DNA of 7,371 bases, from the NCBI GenBank assembly GCA_947629605.1, contig CANREK010000058.1, positions 1 to 7,371 of the forward strand. Direction: 5' to 3'. Positions 1 to 5,481 of this stretch are shown in pieces. The notes below the pieces were generated by a model. It searched no databases. It had not been told where the DNA came from and saw only the letters and a program-made list of their open reading frames with translations. A program made the position numbers and the translations under genes. The DNA comes from an uncultured Clostridia bacterium (lineage in GTDB: Bacteria > Bacillota > Clostridia > Christensenellales > Borkfalkiaceae). Numbering within the stretch: position 1 is the first letter of the stretch; each line of letters opens with the position of its first letter.

Positions 1-1555
1 TCGCATACTTGTAGACATAGAAGGAGCGGTAGAAGTGGGGAATGCGCGCCCATTCGATGGCGATGTTGTCGTCGTGCACGACCGCGGGACCGTAATACTT
101 TTTGTTGAGTTCCAGATAGAGCGAGGAGAGATTGTCCTTATTGAGGGGTTCGCCGCTCTCCGCGAGGGCATGGGCCCTCTCCTCGAATTCGGCAAACTGT
201 GTCTGGCGGAACAGGGTGGTCCTGACCATATCCATAAAGTAGTTGAGGAGATATTTTTTGAGTGTTTTGTCCTCGGTCGTCTTTAAGAGATATTTGAGGA
301 GCAGCACCTCGTTGACGGTGGATGCGACCTCGGCGACGAAGATCGTGTAATCGGACTTGACAAAGGGCTGGTTCTTGTTGGAATAGTAGGAATGGAGAGA
401 GTGCCCCATCTCGTGGGCGATGGTGAACACGTCGTGCGTCGTCTTTTGATAGTTCAAAAGGACAAAGGGATGGTTGCCGTAGATGCCGATGGAATAGGCG
501 CCGCCCTTTTTCCCCTCTGTCTCGCAGACGTCGATCCAGCCCTCGTCCCTGCCCTTTTTGAGGAGGGAGAGATACTCTTCCCCGAGCGGGGAGAGCCCCT
601 TTAAGACGAGCTCCCACGCCTCTTCGTAGCTGAGTTTGAGCTCGGCATCCTCCACGAGGGAGGGATAGATGTCGTACATGTACATCGTATCGAGGCCCAT
701 GGCCTTTTTGCGGACTTCCATGTAGCGGTGCATGAGCGGGGTGCCCCTGTCGACACAGGCGATGAGGTTGTCGGAGACCTGTTTTTCGACGTCCTCTTCG
801 AACATCGCCCGCGCGATACAGCTCTCGAATCCGCGCGCTTCCTTGAAAAAGACGTCGGTCTTGACGTTGCCCGCATAGGTCACGGCAAGGGTGCCGAGGA
901 TCTTGCGGTAGGCCGCATAGTACTTTTCGTAGGCCTCCTTCCTCTTTGCGCGGTCGCTCCCGTTCATGATGACGGAATAGAGCCCGTGCGAGAGCTTGGT
1001 CTCCTTCCCCTCGAATTCGATCGCGGGAAGGTCGAGCTCGGCATTGTCGAGCATCTCAAAGACGTCGTAGGGAAGTTCCATGGTCTCCCCCGAGAGGGCG
1101 AGAATGCGCTCCTCCCGTTCGGAGAGGACATACTTCTTCCGCGCGATGATGCGGGTGATCATATAGTCGTAGTCCTTGAATCTTCCGTCCTGCAAAAAGG
1201 CTTTCAGGGTCCCGTCGTCGAGGGCGGAGATCTCGGGGGTCGCAAAGGAAGTTTCGGCATTGAGACGAGTGCCGAGGCTCATGACCTTGCCGAGATAGGA
1301 GGAATATTTGGTCTCGCGCACGTCCTCGTCGTGCTTCAAAAAGGCATAGAGATAGAGTTTGAGATAGTTTAAGGTGAATGCTTCCTCGGCCTTGAAGTAG
1401 GCGAGGATATTTTCGGCGGTGTGGAGGGTGCCGCGGTACTTTGCAAAGCCGAGAGACTTTTCAAGTGCGGCAAAGGCCTCTTCCCATGCTTCGTCGGTCG
1501 GGAACACATCGCTCGTTTTCCATTTGTAGTTTGACTGTACGTCCCTTCTTTCCAT
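1..1555 (-). CDS. pepF: Oligoendopeptidase F (M3 family zinc metallopeptidase), C-terminus cut by window edge
   Basis: This is a cytoplasmic zinc endopeptidase that cuts short oligopeptides, as known for PepF of the M3 (thimet oligopeptidase) family. The reading frame is open from ATG at 1555-1553 to the window edge: 518 codons are seen of a family length near 600, so roughly 80 C-terminal residues are missing. The zinc site HEMGHS lies at residues 381-386 (DNA 415-398), giving ligands H381 and H385 and catalytic E382. The third ligand is E409 in FVAEVASTVNE, 24 residues after H385, the usual M3 spacing. KGGAYSIGIYGNHPFVLLNY just before the zinc site and SFYVYKYA at the edge are also typical PepF motifs. 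The start is supported by AAAGGAG 11 nt upstream, inside the end of the preceding membrane-protein gene, from which it is separated by 5 nt. Probably co-transcribed with it. No frameshift was found. Confidence 0.95.
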   Translation of the reverse strand, partial: MERRDVQSNYKWKTSDVFPTDEAWEEAFAALEKSLGFAKYRGTLHTAENILAYFKAEEAFTLNYLKLYLYAFLKHDEDVRETKYSSYLGKVMSLGTRLNAETSFATPEISALDDGTLKAFLQDGRFKDYDYMITRIIARKKYVLSEREERILALSGETMELPYDVFEMLDNAELDLPAIEFEGKETKLSHGLYSVIMNGSDRAKRKEAYEKYYAAYRKILGTLAVTYAGNVKTDVFFKEARGFESCIARAMFEEDVEKQVSDNLIACVDRGTPLMHRYMEVRKKAMGLDTMYMYDIYPSLVEDAELKLSYEEAWELVLKGLSPLGEEYLSLLKKGRDEGWIDVCETEGKKGGAYSIGIYGNHPFVLLNYQKTTHDVFTIAHEMGHSLHSYYSNKNQPFVKSDYTIFVAEVASTVNEVLLLKYLLKTTEDKTLKKYLLNYFMDMVRTTLFRQTQFAEFEERAHALAESGEPLNKDNLSSLYLELNKKYYGPAVVHDDNIAIEWARIPHFYRSFYVYKYA

Positions 1556-1560
1556 ACTGT

Positions 1561-2085
1561 TTATTGCTCCTTTCTGTCCAAGATTTCATAGGCGAGGAGA
1601 AGATTGCCCTGCGAGACAAAATGCACGGTATCCCCCTCCTCAAAGGGCGGAAAGTCCTTTTCCCCGTCGACATAGATCTGACGGAGCATGGTCTCCTCCC
1701 GCTTGATATTTTTGACTTCGAACGTGGCGACATTGACGTCCACGCCGTCGCGCACGGTCCAATCTTCTATGCCCGCAAAGGGTGCGCAGAAGTTCTCTTT
1801 GAGCCCCACGGAGATATATCTGAGCATCTTGCAGTAGCTGTTGCTCCGCTTAAAACAGATGCCCATAAAGGGAAAAGAGAAGATGATATAGAGCGCCACG
1901 ATGATGCAGGTGAGCGCGATCATCCACGGGCCGTTGGGGTCCCGATAGGGCAGCTGCGAATAGAGAATGGCAAGCGTCAGAAAACTTGCGGCGACCGCCG
2001 CCGTCACGCTCAAAAAGACGGCGAGATACTTTCTCCGCTGCATGACCGCATCATAGAGGTCGCTGTCGCGATAGAGATATGTCAT
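1561..2085 (-). CDS. Hypothetical membrane protein, two transmembrane helices and a cytoplasmic C-terminal domain
   Basis: I do not recognise the family of this 174-residue protein. It has two hydrophobic helices at about residues 20-43 and 53-75, joined by a short loop (SQLPYRDPNGPW). Basic residues lie before helix 1 (MQRRKY) and after helix 2 (CFKRSNSYCK), so by the positive-inside rule both ends face the cytoplasm as a hairpin. Residues 80-174 form a soluble, beta-rich looking domain ending FEEGDTVHFVSQGNLLLAYEIL, which faintly recalls small beta-barrel domains; this is only an impression. No catalytic motif is visible. The ATG start is fixed by GCGGAG 5 nt upstream, at the end of the DegV gene, with only 2 nt between the DegV stop and this start. 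pepF follows after 5 nt, so it is co-transcribed with both. That it is a real gene is supported by the packing and ribosome sites; the function is unknown. Confidence 0.8.
   Translation of the reverse strand: MTYLYRDSDLYDAVMQRRKYLAVFLSVTAAVAASFLTLAILYSQLPYRDPNGPWMIALTCIIVALYIIFSFPFMGICFKRSNSYCKMLRYISVGLKENFCAPFAGIEDWTVRDGVDVNVATFEVKNIKREETMLRQIYVDGEKDFPPFEEGDTVHFVSQGNLLLAYEILDRKEQ
1567..1573 (-). promoter_or_regulatory. Ribosome binding site of pepF
   Basis: AAAGGAG on the minus strand, 11 nt before the ATG at 1555. It sits in the last sense codons of the upstream membrane-protein gene (aag gag caa taa), so the two genes are likely translated in succession from one mRNA. Confidence 0.75.
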
Positions 2086-2087
2086 AC

Positions 2088-2927
2088 TTACTCCGCAATG
2101 AAGAGCACGCCGAGCGTGTTTCTGCCGCAGTGGCCCGTGATGACCGACCCCGCGACCGTTTCGAGAATGTCGTCGAAGTTGAAGAGCGCCTTGACCTGCT
2201 GTTTTGCGACCTCGACAAGGGAAGCGTCGGCGGTGCTGTGCGTGATGAAGCAGCGGGTCTTATCGTACTTGGGATATTTCTCCGCAAGGTCGCGGATGTA
2301 GGCGGTGATGCACTTCTCCATACTGCCGCGGTACTTTTTCCCGGGCACGAGCTGGCCGTCGTCCATCTCGATGAGCGGGTGGATCTTTAAGAGATTGGCC
2401 CCGTACATGGCCATGCGGGAGCACCTTCCCCCCTTATAGAGATAGTCGAGCCTGTCGGGAATGAAGGAAGTGTTGACCTTGGGGCGAAGGCCGTTGACGG
2501 TCTTTACGACCTCTTCGGGGCGCATGCCCTGCTGCAAGAGGTCGTACGCCTTCATGACGAGGAGGCCCTGCCCCGAGGAGAGCGCCTTGGTGTCGACGAC
2601 AAAGACCTTTTTGCCGAATTTTTTGGCCGCCGCCGCGGCATGTTCGTAGGAAGAGGAGGACTTTGCGGAGATGTCGAAGTGGATGACGGTATCTCCTTCC
2701 CCGACGAATTTCCCGAAGAAGTCCTCGTAGTCCCCGATACTCGGGGCGGAAGTCTTGGGAAGGGTGCCCGTCTTTTCGACATAGGCGAAAATGTCCTGCG
2801 GCGTGATGGTGACGCCGTCGCGGAAGGAATCTTCGCCCAAGATCACCGTGAGCGGCATGATGCGGATGTCCCGCTCGGCGCCGTACACGCCCAAGTCGCA
2901 AGTGCTGTCTGCTGTAATTCTGACCAT
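2088..2927 (-). CDS. DegV family protein (FakB-like fatty-acid-binding protein)
   Basis: DegV proteins bind a single fatty acid; those called FakB present it to the kinase FakA for phosphorylation, feeding exogenous fatty acids into phospholipid synthesis. All 279 residues are present, the normal family length. Visible family motifs are ITADSTCDL (4-12), KTSAPS (58-63), the serine-rich FDISAKSSSSYEHA (84-97), VVDTKALSSGQGLLV (110-124), LDYLYKGGRCSRMA (160-173) and ITGHCGRNTLGVLF (263-276). T59, a serine of the 90-93 run and H266 line up with residues that, from memory of Staphylococcus FakB1, contact the fatty-acid carboxyl group. The start is forced: an in-frame TAA lies at 2931-2933, two codons upstream, and AAGGAG is 10 nt before the ATG. 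It follows lepB by 36 nt and leads into the membrane-protein gene with a 2-nt gap. FakA is not in the window, so the fatty acid, partner and any FakB role are inference. Confidence 0.94.
   Translation of the reverse strand: MVRITADSTCDLGVYGAERDIRIMPLTVILGEDSFRDGVTITPQDIFAYVEKTGTLPKTSAPSIGDYEDFFGKFVGEGDTVIHFDISAKSSSSYEHAAAAAKKFGKKVFVVDTKALSSGQGLLVMKAYDLLQQGMRPEEVVKTVNGLRPKVNTSFIPDRLDYLYKGGRCSRMAMYGANLLKIHPLIEMDDGQLVPGKKYRGSMEKCITAYIRDLAEKYPKYDKTRCFITHSTADASLVEVAKQQVKALFNFDDILETVAGSVITGHCGRNTLGVLFIAE
2091..2096 (-). promoter_or_regulatory. Ribosome binding site embedded in the end of the DegV gene
   Basis: GCGGAG on the minus strand, followed directly by the DegV stop TAA, then GT and the ATG of the membrane protein at 2085. 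The Shine-Dalgarno sequence codes for the last two DegV residues (Ala-Glu), which argues for translational coupling. The same nonamer GCGGAGTAA ends sbcC at 5482-5490. Confidence 0.7.
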
Positions 2928-2937
2928 ATCTTAAAAT

Positions 2938-2943
2938 CTCCTT
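2938..2943 (-). promoter_or_regulatory. Ribosome binding site of the DegV gene
   Basis: AAGGAG on the minus strand, 10 nt before the ATG at 2927, inside the 36-nt gap after lepB. This gap is the widest in the window and holds no hairpin that would end transcription, so readthrough from lepB is expected. Confidence 0.75.
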
Positions 2944-2963
2944 GATTGTTTTTCCATGTTGAT

Positions 2964-3614
2964 TCAGTTGCGGAATCTGTCGCGGAAGCTCTCGATGCCC
3001 GTGATGGCTCCCCTGTGTTCTACCGCCCAATCGGGCACGACGCCCGTCACGCTGTTTTTGTTGAGCGCACCGACGTCGACGGAATCGTGGCTGTTGAGGC
3101 GGTTGTCTCCCATGACGAAGATCTCCCCAGCTTGGACCTTGACGGGGTCTCTCTCGCTGCCGAAGTAGAGGCCGCCCCGCGTCGGTTCGTAGTAGGCGTA
3201 TGCCTCGTCGAGAGGGCGAAATTCGCTCTCCCCCGCCTCTTTGCGGTAGACGACGTTGTTGTAGGCGTAGAGTTCATCCCCTTCGAGCGCGATGACGCGC
3301 TTGATGATATAGGAGATGGCATTGCCGTATTCATCCTGAAAGAGCGGATGTCCGTACTCGTTTTGATAGTCCCCGACGTAGAGAATGACGACGTCTCCCC
3401 GCTTCGGCTCGGCCTCGGCGTCGGCATACAGCCAATCGCCGTCCTGCAAGGTCTGTTCCATGGAGGTCCCTTCGACGCAGACGGGGGTGAATCTCCCCAT
3501 AAACCAGAGTTCGAAGAGAAAGAGGAGCAGGATGACCGCAACCAAGACGGTGAAGAGAACGGAGAGCGCGGAGACCCCCTTTTTCTCCCTTCCCGTAAGC
3601 AGTGTAGGTCTCAT
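2964..3614 (-). CDS. lepB: Signal peptidase I
   Basis: Type I signal peptidase (S26 family), which removes signal peptides from exported proteins at the outer face of the cytoplasmic membrane. The 216 residues fit the short Gram-positive form. There is a basic N-terminus (TGREKKG), then one transmembrane helix at about residues 16-38, then the extracellular catalytic domain. The nucleophile is S51 in EGTSMEQTL (48-56) and the general base is K105 in YIIKRVIALEGD (102-113). The GDNR box is at 169-172, followed by the conserved SHDS (175-178). The usual proline of SMxPTL is glutamine here (Q54), and the arginine that often follows the DS is valine (V179). The start ATG overlaps the DUF951 stop in ATGA. 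GGAGG lies 7 nt upstream inside DUF951, so the two are translationally coupled. A dedicated substrate cannot be read from the neighbourhood. Confidence 0.95.
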   Translation of the reverse strand: MRPTLLTGREKKGVSALSVLFTVLVAVILLLFLFELWFMGRFTPVCVEGTSMEQTLQDGDWLYADAEAEPKRGDVVILYVGDYQNEYGHPLFQDEYGNAISYIIKRVIALEGDELYAYNNVVYRKEAGESEFRPLDEAYAYYEPTRGGLYFGSERDPVKVQAGEIFVMGDNRLNSHDSVDVGALNKNSVTGVVPDWAVEHRGAITGIESFRDRFRN

Positions 3615-3805
3615 GACGGTTCCTCCGTGAGGCGGCGGGCACGTTTTAAGAGCTCATCGGGAAGGAGCACCAACACTCTTCCGCAGGTGAGACATCTGAG
3701 GGTCCTGTCCGCCCCCGTGCGCAGGATCTTCCACTGCGTTCCGCCGCATGCATGCTGTTTTTTCATCTCGATCACGGCGCCCTCTTTCAAATCGCTCAAA
3801 ACCAT
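3611..3805 (-). CDS. DUF951 family protein, small putative zinc-binding protein
   Basis: This 64-residue protein matches the DUF951 pattern found widely in Bacillota: a short N-terminal beta segment (GAVIEMKKQHACGG, residues 9-22), then W25, then a second part RTGADRTLRCLTCGRVLVL (29-47). H18, C20, C38 and C41 are placed like a small zinc-ribbon site; zinc binding is inference. The role of the family is not established. The start ATG lies 10 nt inside the end of the hydrolase gene. An in-frame TAA three codons upstream (3812-3814) leaves no earlier start, and a later start at M14 would remove the conserved first strand. There is no Shine-Dalgarno within 15 nt (the upstream bases are AATAATGTGAT), so translation probably depends on ribosomes ending at the hydrolase stop. 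It overlaps lepB by 4 nt downstream. Confidence 0.9.
   Translation of the reverse strand: MVLSDLKEGAVIEMKKQHACGGTQWKILRTGADRTLRCLTCGRVLVLLPDELLKRARRLTEEPS
3622..3626 (-). promoter_or_regulatory. Ribosome binding site of lepB, inside DUF951
   Basis: GGAGG (minus strand) 7 nt before the lepB ATG at 3614, within the final codons of the DUF951 gene. It supports this start even though it overlaps the upstream stop codon by 4 nt. Confidence 0.75.
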
Positions 3806-5475
3806 ATCACATTATTGATGAGGACCTGTTCCTCACTGACGAACATGACGGAGTGCACGCCCGTGAAATCTTCGAGGCTCGGACCGCCCTCCTGCTTGAA
3901 ATCGTCCGCGTCGAGGAGGATCTTTTTCCATTTTCCGCCGCCCTCGATGTGCACTTCCGAGGTATATCCCTTTTCGTTCTCGCCGCGGAAGAAGGTGACG
4001 CGTAGGGTGCTTTTCTCCTCGCTCCAAGCGTCGAAGCCGAAGATGGCCGAGGGCGGCGCCTCGTACCCCTCTTCCCCCACACGGTAGCAGATCATGCCGA
4101 AGTCCGAAGTGATGCCCTCGATGCCGCCGTAGCCGGGGAGAAGGCGCACGTCCGTCTCGTTTTCGGCATGGAAACAGTCGGCGACGGACTTTGCGCCGAG
4201 GCAATAGCCCGTGAATCCGTTCCGCTTGTCCGCATTCGTATAGATGACGCGGGAGGCGAGACGGGTGTTGGCATATTCCTTGTCGAGGTTGAGTTCGAGG
4301 ATCTTGGAAGTCACAGAGAAATTATTGGAATAATTGACAAATGCATACATGAGCGCGTTTCTGCACCCCTTGTAGAGGTTGAGCGGAACGCTGCCGATGT
4401 TCTCTTTGAGATCCTCTCTCTTTCCGAGCACGCGCGTCCAGTCGCGGGCGCGGCTCCCCGACACCTTTTCGGTGTAGAAGATACCGAAATCCTTGATCTC
4501 CCCCTCCTCGTCAAAGATGCCCTTGGCGATGAGGTTGCCGTTGCCGTCCTCCGCAAAGGAGACATCGATAGGTTTGGAGATAAAGACGGAGCGTCCTTTG
4601 AGATATTTATCGAGGAAGAGCTCGATGTCGAGGTGGGAATGGGAGCCGATGAGCCCGTTCCCGTGTGCGGAGAAGAGAATGGCCTTTTCCGTTTCGGGAT
4701 CGATCTGGTGGAAGGTGTCGTAGACGCGTTCGTAGTTATATTTTCTGTCGTTGATGGCGGAGAGAAGCAGCACGGGGCACTTGATGTAGGGCGCATAGCT
4801 CTGCGAATCGATGCCCGCGATAAAGCGGTGCCTCTCGTCGTCGAAGGCGTGCGAGGAGACGTCGCCGAAGCGCTCCATGTCGCCGTAGGCGAGCCAGCCC
4901 GCCGCGCAGACGGAGATGAAGCAGGAGAGCGGCACGAAGGGCACGACCTTGAAGAGGATCTCTCCCCCCGTTCTGAGCCCGACGGCGCCGATCTTCGTCA
5001 CTTCCGCACGGGAAGAGAGGTAGCGGTAGGCATAGCGGGCGACCGCCGCCCACTCGTACCAGCTCGTTTCGGAGGCGTCGGTGTCGACATGGGTCATGTG
5101 TCTGTCCGCACGGAGGAAGTTGCCGTAATCCACGTCGGAGGGATAGACGGTGCAGGGCTCCTGCGTGCCCTTGTCGCCGCAGTAATCCACGCAGAGAACG
5201 CCGTATCCCTTGTCGGTGAAGCGGCGGACAAAATCTCTGTCGAAGGGCTTGCCCGCTTCAAATAAAATCATGACGGCGGGGAAGGTCTCCTCCTCGGGGG
5301 CATAGAATTCCGAATAGATGCGAACTCTCCCCTCTTTTGTCTGTCTGCCCGAAAAGCAGACCTGCCGCTTGATGACATTCTCTTCCCGCACTTCGAAGAT
5401 CATCTCGTCGTCGAGCGGAAGGGTGTCGTCAAAGTCCTTCCAGAGGGTGATGGGCGTCAAAAATGAATAACTCAT
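3796..5475 (-). CDS. Alpha/beta-hydrolase-fold protein with degenerate nucleophile and C-terminal beta-sandwich domains
   Basis: This 559-residue protein seems to have three parts. Residues about 50-293 look like an alpha/beta hydrolase of the acetyl-xylan-esterase/dienelactone-hydrolase kind: FPAVMILFEAG (65-75), GYGVLCVDYCG (90-100), a helix SWYEWAAVARYAYRYL (138-153), then strand-elbow-helix KIGAVGLRTGGEILF (161-175). The elbow should read GxSxG, but the nucleophile position is R168 (codon AGA at 4974-4972), one base away from a serine codon. A candidate acid, D243 (LLLSAINDR), and candidate histidines H271, H279 and H281 remain. Residues about 300-395 look Ig-like. Residues about 400-559 resemble a carbohydrate-binding-type jelly roll (LRVTFFRGENEKGYTSEVHI, WKKILLDADDF, VLINNVIWF). 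No signal peptide or membrane segment is seen, so it should be cytoplasmic. The start follows the sbcC stop by 6 nt and has GCGGAG 9 nt upstream. As written it should not work as a serine hydrolase; substrate and function are unknown. Confidence 0.85.
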   Translation of the reverse strand: MSYSFLTPITLWKDFDDTLPLDDEMIFEVREENVIKRQVCFSGRQTKEGRVRIYSEFYAPEEETFPAVMILFEAGKPFDRDFVRRFTDKGYGVLCVDYCGDKGTQEPCTVYPSDVDYGNFLRADRHMTHVDTDASETSWYEWAAVARYAYRYLSSRAEVTKIGAVGLRTGGEILFKVVPFVPLSCFISVCAAGWLAYGDMERFGDVSSHAFDDERHRFIAGIDSQSYAPYIKCPVLLLSAINDRKYNYERVYDTFHQIDPETEKAILFSAHGNGLIGSHSHLDIELFLDKYLKGRSVFISKPIDVSFAEDGNGNLIAKGIFDEEGEIKDFGIFYTEKVSGSRARDWTRVLGKREDLKENIGSVPLNLYKGCRNALMYAFVNYSNNFSVTSKILELNLDKEYANTRLASRVIYTNADKRNGFTGYCLGAKSVADCFHAENETDVRLLPGYGGIEGITSDFGMICYRVGEEGYEAPPSAIFGFDAWSEEKSTLRVTFFRGENEKGYTSEVHIEGGGKWKKILLDADDFKQEGGPSLEDFTGVHSVMFVSEEQVLINNVIWF

Positions 5476-5481
5476 ATCGTT

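Noticed and set aside
586..604. GGGGAGAGCCCC followed by TTT inside pepF on the plus strand
   Set aside because: A stem of only 4 bp and a short T-run within a well-supported coding region; too weak to call a terminator.
1441..2301. 286-codon open frame on the plus strand opposite the pepF start, the membrane protein and the DegV end
   Set aside because: Covers three minus-strand genes and their ribosome sites; no motif and no plausible start context.
2931..2957. Eight-codon mini-frame MEKQSRRF between lepB and the DegV gene
   Set aside because: It has no Shine-Dalgarno before its ATG, is very short and contains the DegV ribosome site. A leader peptide is possible but there is no run of regulatory codons and no attenuator hairpin.
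2946..3818. 290-codon open frame on the plus strand opposite lepB and DUF951
   Set aside because: Both minus-strand genes are recognised with active-site motifs. The plus-strand translation resembles nothing and spans their junction.
4168..5265. 365-codon open frame on the plus strand opposite the hydrolase gene
   Set aside because: Antisense shadow. TTA, CTA and TCA codons are rare in the true minus-strand genes, so the opposite strand has few stops. The translation is an acidic, Val/Gly/Asp-rich string with no family motif, and it has no ribosome site.
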